Below the pieces are notes generated by a model. That model had not been told where the DNA came from. It saw nothing but the letters and a program-made list of their open reading frames with translations, and ran no database searches. A stretch of 60,033 nt of DNA from Lachnospiraceae bacterium (GTDB taxonomy: Bacteria; Bacillota; Clostridia; Lachnospirales; Lachnospiraceae): positions 1-60,033 of the forward strand of contig SVEM01000007.1 of assembly GCA_015057375.1 (NCBI GenBank), read 5' to 3'. Positions within the stretch are counted from its first letter, which is position 1. Each line of letters begins with the position of its first letter. The position numbers and the translations under genes are program-made. Positions 1 to 8,096 of the stretch are shown here, piece by piece.

Positions 1-23
1 CACTTTTTGACCCCAACATCATA

Positions 24-72
24 TCCAATAGTATAGCATACACAGTCCTTGGAGAGGGACTATAAACACTAC
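24..72 (+). repeat. Leader repeat, copy A (upstream of a putative immunity gene)
   Basis: About 47 bases here reappear almost unchanged at 6294-6340. Both copies contain AGTCCTTGGAGA followed by GGGACT or AAGACT, so the ends can pair as a short stem (AGTCC/GGACT here). Both copies lie shortly before a GTAGGAGG ribosome binding site and a small gene for a membrane-anchored protein, although the two downstream proteins are unrelated. It may be a shared 5' untranslated leader or a recombination scar of toxin-immunity modules. Confidence 0.55.
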
Positions 73-136
73 TACTATATAATATGTAGGAGGGTATGGA
101 TGTATTTCAGGAGTAAATACACCATGCAAGAATTTT

Positions 137-835
137 ATGAAAATTACGAATAAGTCAAATGAAAAAATCGTTTGTAATATTGACGATAAATATGCTTGTT
201 TAGAGTCAGGGCAATTTATCGAGATAACAAATGATAAGTTTAAAATATTATCTTTTAAGAAAACAATGGGAAGTTATTCAGTTTTAGCTACGAAAGATTC
301 GAAAATATTAAAAATTCTTAGTTTGTTTGACGATCCGTTTAAATTAATGAAAGAATATCATTTGGTAATAGGTTGTACATTTGAGAAAAATTATATATGT
401 AGTTTTCAGGAAATTGAGATATTTACTCAATGTTTATATGTTGATTGGGATATACAAACATATTATGATTACGTGCTAATAAAAGGCAACGGGCAAACAG
501 TAAAACCTTCATTTGCAAATGTGAGTGGTGAAAAGGAAATCGCAGATGATTTTTCAAGAAATAATAAAAAACTGAACCGATGGTTAGCTGTTTGGAATGT
601 CCTTATTGAACCGATTGTATTGGAAATTGTAGGATACATTGCAGTTTATTGGCTTTTCTCGGTATGGTTGGGAGCAAAAGCATTGTATTTGGTATTGGCA
701 TTATTGATGGCAAATGTTTTGATAGAAGTTTTAATTGTGTTTATGAAACGCAAAAAACATATTAAACAGGAACTTCAATTTAAATCACTGCTTTCAAAGC
801 AAAGTATTATGGAAAAATGTTATATTAAAAGTTGA
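137..835 (+). CDS. Membrane protein of unknown function, possible immunity protein
   Basis: This 232-residue protein matches no family I recognise. The first 150 residues are polar and probably cytosolic. Two hydrophobic segments follow (about residues 152-172 and 177-202), then a basic tail, so it is likely an inner-membrane protein. The start is uncertain: the best ribosome binding site (GTAGGAGG near 87-94) is far upstream, and an ATG at 123 with a CAGGAG before it opens a short, different frame, so a frame error at the 5' end is possible. Its place beside Rhs fragments and other single-gene membrane proteins suggests an immunity role, which is inference only. Confidence 0.55.
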   Translation: MKITNKSNEKIVCNIDDKYACLESGQFIEITNDKFKILSFKKTMGSYSVLATKDSKILKILSLFDDPFKLMKEYHLVIGCTFEKNYICSFQEIEIFTQCLYVDWDIQTYYDYVLIKGNGQTVKPSFANVSGEKEIADDFSRNNKKLNRWLAVWNVLIEPIVLEIVGYIAVYWLFSVWLGAKALYLVLALLMANVLIEVLIVFMKRKKHIKQELQFKSLLSKQSIMEKCYIKS

Positions 836-1375
836 CAATAACACTCCAATTCGCCAATTTATATCGAAAGCGCAAACTGAATTGCGGTCTTGGGTAAAAA
901 CCAAAAATGTATTTGTATATAATTTGGAAAAATTAGGTATGGCGGAATGTAATCCGTAAAGTATATTTTGAATACGAACACAAATATTTTACAATAAATA
1001 AAAAATAACTATTGACATAATTTACCAAGTATATTAATAATATACTTGCAAAAGACAGAAGTTAACAGCAATAAGATGCAAAAAAACAAAAATTTATACT
1101 AATGATACTGTATAAAATCCGAAGATAAAGGCAATCGTACATTAATACTAATGGTAAAACTAAATAATCTAGGATATATGTATATTCTATTTAAATAGTA
1201 TACATTGAAGATGGCCATAGCAAGAGTTTTATAGCTTCTTGCTGTTTCGTTGAGCTTGCTGCCGCCGCTGCCATAGAAATTTGTTTCGATAGCATAGATC
1301 ATAGTCGGAGTTTTGACTACAAAAATTTCGCTGGAGGATTTTGAAAATGAAATATAGTTAACTGCCACTACTCAG
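836..1375. other. Gene-free stretch with the distal noncoding end of an IS110 remnant
   Basis: No convincing gene is visible. The open frame on the minus strand at 1099-1368 has no ribosome binding site and no protein-like composition. Bases about 1100-1375 lie just downstream of the transposase remnant at 1376-1983 and are probably the noncoding end of that element. A perfect 8-bp inverted repeat (GTTAACTG/CAGTTAAC) sits at about 1354-1377, at the transposase stop. Confidence 0.4.
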
Positions 1376-1983
1376 TTAACGGAGCATGGATGCATCGTAA
1401 TCAATGCCCTTAGTTTCCAATGTATAAATCACACGCACAAATTTCTTTGCAGTATGGGAAAGTGCTACCCGGTGAGGTTTTCCCTCCAAATGTTTCTTAT
1501 GGTAATAAGATGCAAATACAGGGTCAAAACGAATGAGCGGTACAACACAGTTCATAAGGATATACCGAAGTTGTGATGAGCCACGCTTTACCATTTTCTC
1601 ACGGAACTCCATTGTATCGGACTGATAATATCCGGGTTCCAAGCCTGCAAACGATAACATCTTGGACGGCGATGAAAAACGATTAAAATCGCCATATTCA
1701 GAAACAATCACAGCAGCTGTAATTGGACCGATTCCGGGAATGGTAAGCATGTGTGGATTAAGTTCCGATATAAGCGGAATAATCTCTGCTTCAAGATGTT
1801 CAACTTCTGCATCCGTAGTTTTGTACAGTGTCAGAATACTTTGTAGTTTGTTAGCTTGACCATATATAAGCTGCGTTGACGAACAACCGAATCACGCAGT
1901 CTGGTTAATGACTTTAAAGAATAGATGTGATAAAATCCTTTTGGATAGGGTTTGTACTCAACTGTCATTAACCAACGGACAAT
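1376..1983 (-). pseudogene. IS110-family transposase, broken (C-terminal part)
   Basis: The 124-residue open frame at 1376-1750 is the Transposase_20 part of an IS110-family transposase: it reads TIPGIGPITAAVIVSEYGDF, then a KRGSSQLRYIL stretch and an HTAKKFVRVIYT end. Upstream on the same strand, codons for KSLTRLRDSVVRQR continue the protein to about 1983, but a frameshift near 1842 separates the parts. The N-terminal RuvC-like DEDD nuclease domain, about 110 residues, is absent. The element therefore cannot move by itself. A second IS110 remnant at 58920-59744 is truncated at nearly the same point. Confidence 0.85.
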
Positions 1984-2052
1984 AGTGCTTTAAGTATTAT
2001 ACAGGAACATATGAGTTCCTTGATATAACCAAAAATAAAAAAGGAAAAAGTA

Positions 2053-2083
2053 AATCCAATCACCCATAAGGGATAATTGGATT
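2053..2083 (+). other. Stem-loop upstream of the 2097 gene
   Basis: Bases 2053-2065 (AATCCAATCACCC) pair with 2070-2083 (GGGATAATTGGATT), leaving one bulge and an ATAA loop. No T-run follows, so it is not a typical terminator. A related sequence (ATCCAATTACAGGATAATTGGA) overlaps the start of the large Rhs gene at 14034-14052. Confidence 0.45.
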
Positions 2084-2096
2084 ATACGAGTATATT

Positions 2097-2513
2097 ATGA
2101 AAAATAAGATTATTGTGGCAGGAATTTGTATAGTTTTAATTATAATTATTAGTGTAATTTTATTGATTATAGGAAAAAGGAATTATATTGATACATTGTT
2201 TGCATCGAGAGTGTCTCTAAAATATTATTATAACGATAAGCAAATTGATATAATAGTTACTGATGAAAATGATATTAGAATAATTAAAGAAAACTTGAAA
2301 GGCATATCATATGAAGATAATCCCTCATGTGGATTTTCTAGGGATATTTCTATTACATTTTCCGACGGAGATAATGAACTTGTTGTGTGCCCAGCATGTG
2401 ACGGCTGTTCAAAGGCAAGAATTGGAGTTTCAAACAGATATATATGTATTAAGGACATAAATGCATTAAAAACTGTATTAGAGAAATATGGTTTTTGTTT
2501 CCCGTGTATTTGA
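2097..2513 (+). CDS. Small membrane-anchored protein, DNPSCGFS family
   Basis: The protein has 138 residues: an N-terminal membrane segment (about residues 5-26) and an extracytoplasmic domain. The domain holds a conserved string DNPSCGFSRDISI, two further cysteines in CPACDGC, and ends in YGFCFPCI. The same pattern, in the same order and also ending YGFVFPCV, occurs in the protein at 57363-57863, so the two are paralogues. Their spaced cysteines suggest a disulfide-stabilised or metal-binding exported domain. I cannot name the family. It lies between an IS110 remnant and a decayed toxin tail, so it may be a stray immunity-like gene. No clear ribosome binding site is seen, which lowers confidence in expression. 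Confidence 0.6.
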   Translation: MKNKIIVAGICIVLIIIISVILLIIGKRNYIDTLFASRVSLKYYYNDKQIDIIVTDENDIRIIKENLKGISYEDNPSCGFSRDISITFSDGDNELVVCPACDGCSKARIGVSNRYICIKDINALKTVLEKYGFCFPCI

Positions 2514-2553
2514 TTGGTTTGTAGAGCATATATATTATTTGGTATAGATACAA

Positions 2554-2677
2554 AAAGAAGGCTCGCATAATGAACTAATTAGTGGTATTCCCACTCCAAG
2601 AAAATATGCACACCTGCACACCAATAACAAAACGAAAACTGGTGGGTGTTTCTAACATTGATGTCGGGATGCCATAA
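2554..2677 (+). pseudogene. Decayed C-terminal tail of a toxin-like protein
   Basis: A reading frame at about 2554-2655 gives a protein-like stretch (KEGSHNELISGIPTPRKYAH, then LHTNNKTKTGG). One base shift later it continues as VSNIDVGMP and stops at 2677. It has no start codon. Its position directly before a membrane-anchored gene fits the toxin-tail-then-immunity order seen elsewhere in this region. Confidence 0.35.
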
Positions 2678-2772
2678 TACTTAAGAAAATTGTATCACGA
2701 AAACTTGAAAGTGTAAAACACTTTCATTACTAGTTGTGCTACCAACCGAAAGGCAGCGGAATGGAGATTTAT

Positions 2773-3300
2773 ATGATAAACAAAAAATGGCTCTATATAT
2801 TCATTATATCATTAATAATATTTGTTATTATGACAATTAAGGAGAGAATATATGATAATTCATCTGCACCAATTTCTCTTGATGCGGAATATCTAAACCA
2901 AGACCTTTTCATGTCTTCAACTTTTGTCGATGAAGTAATTTCTTCTATTAAATTTGGAGAAGATGGGGCTGTATGTTTGTATACAACATCTAATTCATTA
3001 GAAATTGTTTATTTAGAAAAAACAAAAAGTGGATATAGTTGTAGTGTAAGACATGGAATAGACACAGAATTATTAACAGAGGATTTTAAGAGCTATAATG
3101 ACATTACGCCAATTATAGGAAGAGTGAAAAAGAATATTTATTACAATGTATTTTTAAACCCGCAAATAGATGAAATTACGGTAAATGGCACTGCCTTACC
3201 AGTCAATAAGGTTACTGTAGATATTTGCGGGACGAAATACGATTTAGGATTTTGGAGTTTGGCACTTCCGTCTGGAACAGATGTTTTAATTGATGGCTAA
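2773..3300 (+). CDS. Membrane-anchored protein of unknown function, possible immunity protein
   Basis: The protein is about 176 residues from the ATG at 2773, chosen because GGAG lies six bases before it; an in-frame ATG at 2761 is an alternative. It has one N-terminal hydrophobic segment (about residues 5-22) and a mixed beta-type extracytoplasmic domain with no family I recognise. A strong terminator follows at 3352-3378. An exported single-anchor protein next to Rhs fragments fits an immunity function against a toxin acting outside the membrane, but nothing in the sequence proves that. Confidence 0.6.
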   Translation: MINKKWLYIFIISLIIFVIMTIKERIYDNSSAPISLDAEYLNQDLFMSSTFVDEVISSIKFGEDGAVCLYTTSNSLEIVYLEKTKSGYSCSVRHGIDTELLTEDFKSYNDITPIIGRVKKNIYYNVFLNPQIDEITVNGTALPVNKVTVDICGTKYDLGFWSLALPSGTDVLIDG

Positions 3301-3351
3301 TTTTATATAATAAATTAGTTAATCAAGTGATTTAATTAATATGTATTTTTT

Positions 3352-3378
3352 GGCATCTCTTATGAGATGCCGTTTTTT
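3352..3378 (+). terminator. Rho-independent terminator
   Basis: GGCATCTC and GAGATGCC form a perfect 8-bp stem with a TTAT loop, followed by GTTTTTT. It ends the gene at 2773-3300. Confidence 0.85.
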
Positions 3379-3380
3379 AG

Positions 3381-3685
3381 CTTGCGCCATGGGCGCGCTC
3401 TAATGGGTGAAAGTCCCGAACATGCCCAAGTAGTGGGAAGTGTATAGCCGAACAGCAAGGGTGTCCATCGCGAGGTGGAATCTGAAGGAAGTTGTAAGCA
3501 AACCTCTGGTTTGACGAACAGAAATCACATAAAAGGCTGGGTTCAGTGAGATAAGTTGGCTAGAAGCAATGAAGTCTAATGACTACTACGAACTGTGAGA
3601 AGTCAGCCGAGTCCATAGTAGTGAAGAAGTTTCTATAATGGAAATGGAGTGAAAGGGCAAACAATCAATAAGTTTGAGTATATGT
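3381..3685 (+). mobile_element. Group II intron, 5' fragment only
   Basis: This stretch has the look of the 5' ribozyme domains of a bacterial group II intron: it opens TTGCGCC then GGGCGCGCTCTAATGGGTG and AAAGTCCCGAAC, and further on has TAGTAGTGAAGAAGTTTC, TAATGGAAATGGAG and TGAAAGGGC, which in intact introns stand just before the reverse transcriptase start. No reverse transcriptase frame and no domain V/VI hairpin follow. Instead the sequence runs straight into Rhs coding sequence at about 3690. The fragment cannot splice or move. The first base is T rather than the usual G. Confidence 0.7.
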
Positions 3686-3696
3686 TGGTATTCTGT

Positions 3697-3822
3697 GAAT
3701 ACAATTATAACACAGGAACAGCATACTTCGATGACATCCAGCTTATAAGAACCGGTATAGAGACAGGCCTTTCAGAAGAAGACTTTATGGGAGTATACGA
3801 AGATAAGCTATGCAAACGGTGA
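3697..3822 (+). pseudogene. Frameshifted upstream piece of the Rhs fragment
   Basis: In one frame this reads EYNYNTGTAYFDDIQLIRT and on to GVYEDK before stopping at 3820-3822. The frame of the following Rhs gene, read back, gives SYANGDYMQTS. The gene was once continuous, and a one-base shift near 3790-3805 breaks it. The FDDIQL string is typical of sheet-like modules in the N-terminal part of secreted Rhs proteins. Confidence 0.6.
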
Positions 3823-3826
3823 TTAC

Positions 3827-5914
3827 ATGCAGACATCGTATAACAAGGAAGGCCAGCTGGTATCAGAAAAATGGCATGACGGAGATAATAACCTTAAGGC
3901 TCATTATAAGTATGTGTATGACGGACAGGGAAACATTGTAAGGTCTGTTGATATTTTTAGCAATAAGGAATATAATTACACATACGAAGACGGTCGCATA
4001 ATGCGTGCCACTGAAAGCACGATAGTACTGAACTCTTCTGAAATGGTCATAAGAAAGACGCTTGTAAACTCAATCTTTTACAGTTATGATGAGAACGGAA
4101 GACAGACAAAGAAGAGAGTAATCCCGGCTTCGGGCAGTGAGCGTGTCACAGAATATGAATATCCAAGTGATAATGCACAGGTAGCAAGATTTTCCGTCGG
4201 GGAAAGAATGATAATGTCCCATTCAAGGACTGACAGTTTTGGAAGAAAGGTATTTGATGAGCTGCAGCTTGGAGGCGGAGTTCTGTCAAGACAGTACAGC
4301 TGCCATACCGGAGAGTATACGGCTGAACATCAGGAAAATGAAAAAATCAAGTCAAGTGCCGTTACGCAGCTTGTAAGAGAGGTAGTATTTGCTGACGGAC
4401 GCACACTCTCGTATGAGTATGATGCTGAAGAGAGGATTACAAAGGTTGTTGACTCTGAAACAGGAACAACCGAATACACCTATGATGCACTCGGGCAGCT
4501 CCTTACTGAAAAGGTAAATGATGTAACAACAGGATATGCATATGATAATTACGGAAATATCATAGAGAAGGGTGTATGTGATGAAAACGGTAACATTACA
4601 GAGGCAACAAAGCATACCTACACATACGGAGCCAATGCCTGGAAGGACCTTCTTACTGCATATGACGGACAGAGCATAACATATGATGCACAGGGAAATC
4701 CTACAGGCTACATGGGACACAGCCTTACATGGGAAAAAGGCCGCCAGTTAAAGAGTTTTGATGCGAACACCTATACCTACAATGCGAACGGAATAAGGAC
4801 ATCAAAGACCGTAAACGGAGTAAAGCATACCTACATGCTTGAAGGAACGAAGATACTTCGTGAAACATGGGGAGCAAACACTCTGATACCGCTGTATGAC
4901 TGCGAAGACAGTATATGCGGAATACTGTATAATAATGCACCATACTATTTCCGAAAGAACCTTCAGGGAGATGTCATAGCGGTTACTGATGCGGATGCAA
5001 ACGATGTATGCGGATACAGCTATGATGCATGGGGAGTATGTACAGTAATTTATGACAGTTCTAATTGTGGAATTGCTACTATCAATCCGTTTAGATATCG
5101 TGGCTATTACTATGATCAGGAAATTGGTATGTACTATCTCCAATCTCGTTATTATAATCCATTAATCGGTAGGTTTGTGAATGCGGATGAACCAGTATTT
5201 GCTTGTGATTGTTTAGAAAGTACATATATTAATAAATACATGATGCATAATTTATTAATATATTGTTATAATAATCCAATATGCTTATCTGATTCGAGTG
5301 GTTATTATGCAATGTATCTTTATGGTGATGATCAAAGAATAGCAGCAGATATTAATGTCAGAGAGATTAGAAAGAAGTACTTAGTATATAAATATTTCAT
5401 ATCAAATGAAAATGATTTTACAAATGTATGGAATAGGAAATGTACTACTCAAGGTGGAAAACTTGCTAAGATTGATATAATGATAATAAACCTTCACGGA
5501 AGTCCACATAGCGTATCACATATTAATTTTAGTAAATTAAAAAAAAGAAAAATTGATACGTTAATACTGTTATCATGTAATGCTGGACATATAGATTATA
5601 TACGAACTAATCCTGCGACAATATTTTATTTAAATCATGATATACGACAATTGGTATGTTGTGATGGAACACATTATAGAGACCCACATCAAGAGAAAAA
5701 AATACTTTTTTTCTACAAAAAAAAGGCAAGAACTGAACATCGTGTTATAGGAGATGATACATACAATAGATTTCTTATTAATAATAAAAATAGACCATCA
5801 CAGGGATTTATTCTTTATAGAAGTAAACTTAATAATCATATAAATGGTTGGATATCAATAGGACATACTTTCAAAAACATATCTAGTTTATTAAAAAAAG
5901 TTGGAAAGTGGTAA
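3827..5914 (+). CDS. Rhs/YD-repeat protein fragment with caspase-like C-terminal toxin domain
   Basis: The 695-residue frame lacks the signal peptide and N-terminal half of a full Rhs protein. Residues about 1-420 are YD repeats (for example YDALGQLLTEKV, YDAQGNPTGY). The core ends with the hallmark RYRGYYYDQEIGMYYLQSRY and IGRFVNADE. After this point (about residue 480) the sequence changes to a toxin end containing DIMIINLHGSPHSV and then LILLSCNAGH. The HG and SC-AG pair resembles the His/Cys dyad of clan CD (caspase, CHAT, DUF4347-like) peptidases. It is preceded by a frameshifted upstream piece and an intron fragment, so it is probably a displaced, non-expressed cassette. It starts at an internal ATG without a ribosome binding site. 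Confidence 0.8.
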   Translation: MQTSYNKEGQLVSEKWHDGDNNLKAHYKYVYDGQGNIVRSVDIFSNKEYNYTYEDGRIMRATESTIVLNSSEMVIRKTLVNSIFYSYDENGRQTKKRVIPASGSERVTEYEYPSDNAQVARFSVGERMIMSHSRTDSFGRKVFDELQLGGGVLSRQYSCHTGEYTAEHQENEKIKSSAVTQLVREVVFADGRTLSYEYDAEERITKVVDSETGTTEYTYDALGQLLTEKVNDVTTGYAYDNYGNIIEKGVCDENGNITEATKHTYTYGANAWKDLLTAYDGQSITYDAQGNPTGYMGHSLTWEKGRQLKSFDANTYTYNANGIRTSKTVNGVKHTYMLEGTKILRETWGANTLIPLYDCEDSICGILYNNAPYYFRKNLQGDVIAVTDADANDVCGYSYDAWGVCTVIYDSSNCGIATINPFRYRGYYYDQEIGMYYLQSRYYNPLIGRFVNADEPVFACDCLESTYINKYMMHNLLIYCYNNPICLSDSSGYYAMYLYGDDQRIAADINVREIRKKYLVYKYFISNENDFTNVWNRKCTTQGGKLAKIDIMIINLHGSPHSVSHINFSKLKKRKIDTLILLSCNAGHIDYIRTNPATIFYLNHDIRQLVCCDGTHYRDPHQEKKILFFYKKKARTEHRVIGDDTYNRFLINNKNRPSQGFILYRSKLNNHINGWISIGHTFKNISSLLKKVGKW

Positions 5915-6008
5915 GTATGAAAAAGATAAAGAATATAAATCACATGGTAAAAAGAAAACTTGGGCACATGATGTGTCAATAACTTTCACAGAAAGACTTT
6001 CTATTAAA
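5899..6008 (+). pseudogene. Out-of-frame continuation of the Rhs toxin end
   Basis: Just past the stop of the Rhs gene another frame continues as YEKDKEYKSHGKKKTWAHDV then SITFTERLSIKRHV and stops at 6008. It has protein-like composition and no start of its own. Either the toxin domain was longer and a frameshift truncated it, or this is the tail of an older toxin. Confidence 0.35.
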
Positions 6009-6009
6009 A

Positions 6010-6150
6010 GGCATGTCTAAAGATGATATAGTCTGAATGAATTGCAGAAATGCATGCATTTAAGATATAGTCGAACATTGAAAACTGCATGACAAATAAA
6101 GCATCTTTGAAGGTGCTTTATAAGGAGATATTGGATTTGGAAAAGATTTG
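6010..6150. repeat. Solo copy of the noncoding IS110 end, copy A
   Basis: About 130 bases match 58784-58919, the stretch next to the stop codon of the second IS110 transposase remnant. Shared blocks are GAATGAATTGCAGAAATGC, GAAAACTGCATGACAAATA and AGCATCTTTRWAGGTGCT, the last able to fold as a hairpin with G-T pairs. Similarity fades just where the transposase gene begins in the other copy. This is either the remnant of an IS110 element whose coding part is lost, or an independent small structured RNA. Confidence 0.5.
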
Positions 6151-6293
6151 ACGCTAATATATATGATTGTTAGGATTTCTCAAGATAAATCGTCATGCGG
6201 TACTAATTGATTAACAAATATTTAAAGATACTGTGATTGGAGCTTTTCTGTAACAATAGAGTGATATGAGAAAAAAAATCAATCCACAGTATC

Positions 6294-6340
6294 TTCAATA
6301 GTATAGCATAAAGTCCTTGGAGAAAGACTATAAACACTAC
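6294..6340 (+). repeat. Leader repeat, copy B
   Basis: This matches 24-72 with only a few changes (AGTC/GACT stem here). It stands 27 bases before the start of the membrane-anchored gene at 6367, which has a good AGGAGG ribosome binding site. Confidence 0.55.
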
Positions 6341-6366
6341 CAAATACGAGTAGGAGGTTTAGAGAA

Positions 6367-6906
6367 ATGAAGAAATTTGTATTGGTAATAGGAGGTATTG
6401 TAATATTATTAGGTGGGATATTTTTAGGATTGGGTTTAATAACTAAATCTAAAGTTATAGAAATTACAACAAAAAATGAATTGTTAGAATTGCTTAGAAT
6501 AGAAGATTTAGATTGCGAAATAGTTAATATTCAATATGATGACTTTGTCGATGAAGAACTAGACCATGAATTAGAAGGGGTAAATCTTGTAGTTACAATT
6601 AAAGCTTCGAAATCGAGTATTGATAACAATGAGAATTTTGTTGTTTCTCAGGAATATGATGATAGTGGGTTTATCCATATTTTTAATAACTATTTTCGTC
6701 ATTTTTCTTTTACAATTGACGACTTTGATGTAATTGGTTCGTATTTTAATGAGTTGGTTATCAAGCACTATAACGGAGCATTATATATACCTTATGAACT
6801 ATGGTGGGGAATTACATATGGGGAAAATGATTCTTGTGATGTAACTATATTTACAGGATTTCCGCGAGATATAGTAATTGATAAAGAATCTATTCTTGAG
6901 CAATAA
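6367..6906 (+). CDS. Membrane-anchored protein of unknown function, possible immunity protein
   Basis: The protein has 179 residues with one N-terminal hydrophobic segment (about residues 4-27) and an acidic extracytoplasmic domain rich in D, E and aromatic residues. The start is supported by GTAGGAGG about nine bases before the ATG. It is the first intact gene after the Rhs/caspase-like fragment at 3827-5914, so it is the best candidate for its immunity partner, though 450 bases and an IS110-end copy lie between them. I do not recognise the family. Confidence 0.65.
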   Translation: MKKFVLVIGGIVILLGGIFLGLGLITKSKVIEITTKNELLELLRIEDLDCEIVNIQYDDFVDEELDHELEGVNLVVTIKASKSSIDNNENFVVSQEYDDSGFIHIFNNYFRHFSFTIDDFDVIGSYFNELVIKHYNGALYIPYELWWGITYGENDSCDVTIFTGFPRDIVIDKESILEQ

Positions 6907-6970
6907 TTGTTGCTTGTGTTGTAGAAGCAATTGTGAATATTGTGCTCAAGGTGCGAGATGAATTCTTTAA

Positions 6971-7129
6971 TTTAAAAACCAATTCCGTAAGGCTGGTAAA
7001 TCTACTGTCAAGCATGAGGACAAAGAACCGCAGAATCTGTGGCTGGTTGAGGGCAGGTCTTTTGGTATGGGAGTAAAAATGGGCAAGGAAATTCTAGACA
7101 GAGTCAAGATTCTTGGTATGAGGTATTAG
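6971..7129 (+). pseudogene. C-terminal tail of a lost toxin domain
   Basis: A 52-codon frame without a start reads FKNQFRKAGKSTVKHEDKEP, then LWLVEGRSFGMGVKMGKEIL and ends at 7129. Basic, protein-like composition and its place 196 bases before a lipoprotein gene suggest the remnant of a toxin end whose Rhs part was deleted. Confidence 0.4.
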
Positions 7130-7324
7130 TAGATTTTAGTCACCTGACTTTTAGATAAATTTTATTTAAACAGATTGTTGAGGGTTGATATGAATGTATA
7201 CTTATTGCTACATAAGTGATGTATAGTAGGCGGTAAATATAGTATGTAATTTGATGTTTAAAAGTCAAAAATATTTCGGTAATAGATATTAACTGTAAAT
7301 GTATTTAACAGGAAGGAGTAATAT

Positions 7325-7774
7325 ATGAAGTATATTTTATACAGTGGTATTATAATTATATTGATTTCGTCAATGATAGGATGCAATCAGTCTTATTTAA
7401 GACACGGAATAAAGCTTCCAAAGGCAATAGATGAGAAAGCGTATACTGCTACATCATTTCAAGATTATTTTGATTATTATAAATATTATTATGATGAGAA
7501 TACAATAAAAGAATTTTATGAAATGTCAGAATTTGTCGAAGTAACTGAAGCTAACATTGATAAAATAAGTCGATATATGAATAATATAAAAGAAGGGATA
7601 AAATTACACGAACTACCATGCAAATATAAATATAAATCATTTCTTGAATGCGGTGATTTGTTTTATTTGGTAGAGTATCGTGAAGAAGGACATAATTATC
7701 CTTATCAAAGATATGATTTGTATTATGTTGATATTTCAGAATGTATTCTTCATGCGCATAATGTATGTAGATAA
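7325..7774 (+). CDS. Small lipoprotein, possible immunity protein
   Basis: The 149-residue protein begins with a lipoprotein signal: KY start, hydrophobic core and a lipobox ending SSMIGC (Cys about residue 20). The mature part is rich in tyrosine and acidic residues and has no family I know. GGAAGGAG before the ATG is a good ribosome binding site. It follows a decayed toxin tail (6971-7129), as lipoprotein genes follow Rhs genes at 19886 and 22734. An outward-facing lipoprotein could neutralise a secreted toxin at the cell surface. Confidence 0.65.
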   Translation: MKYILYSGIIIILISSMIGCNQSYLRHGIKLPKAIDEKAYTATSFQDYFDYYKYYYDENTIKEFYEMSEFVEVTEANIDKISRYMNNIKEGIKLHELPCKYKYKSFLECGDLFYLVEYREEGHNYPYQRYDLYYVDISECILHAHNVCR

Positions 7775-7978
7775 TATTTAAATAATTAATTAGTACATGA
7801 GATATTTATTTTGTTATTGAAATATTGCAGAATGTTTTGTTATGAGTGTATAGGTATAAATATATTCCCTGTTATAGGTATAGTTTTAATTAAAAACTGG
7901 AAACTAAACTTGAGCTGTCGCGCTAATTATTTGAGTGTGTGAAAAAAACTCTGTAAATTCAAATCTTCTATGATAATG

Positions 7979-8016
7979 AAGGTCGGAAGGAACTCAAAAG
8001 AGAGACTTCCGACCTT
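7979..8016. terminator. Stem-loop inside the IS256 element, downstream of its transposase
   Basis: AAGGTCGGAAG pairs with CTTCCGACCTT (11 bp), with a possible inner CTC/GAG pair. It ends in TTGTTTT on the plus strand, so it can stop transcription entering from outside. The second IS256 copy has a hairpin at the same place (59796-59830) with a different stem sequence. Confidence 0.65.
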
Positions 8017-8053
8017 GTTTTATATATAACAGTTGATTCTTTGCATGTCAAGC

Positions 8054-8073
8054 ACAGACGCATCTGCGTCTGT
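8054..8073. other. Perfect 9-bp hairpin just after the IS256 transposase stop
   Basis: ACAGACGCA-TC-TGCGTCTGT is a near-perfect palindrome. The second copy of the element has CAGGTGT/ACACCTG at the corresponding place (59870-59890), so pairing is kept while sequence differs. Confidence 0.55.
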
Positions 8074-8096
8074 CTGATTATTTAATGATTAAGGGG

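Noticed and set aside
1099-1368. 89-residue minus-strand gene at 1099-1368
   Set aside because: No ribosome binding site and no protein-like conservation; it lies in the presumed noncoding end of the IS110 remnant.
5917-5982. 21-codon gene starting with ATG right after the Rhs stop
   Set aside because: No ribosome binding site; the overlapping frame without a start looks more protein-like and is better explained as a toxin tail.
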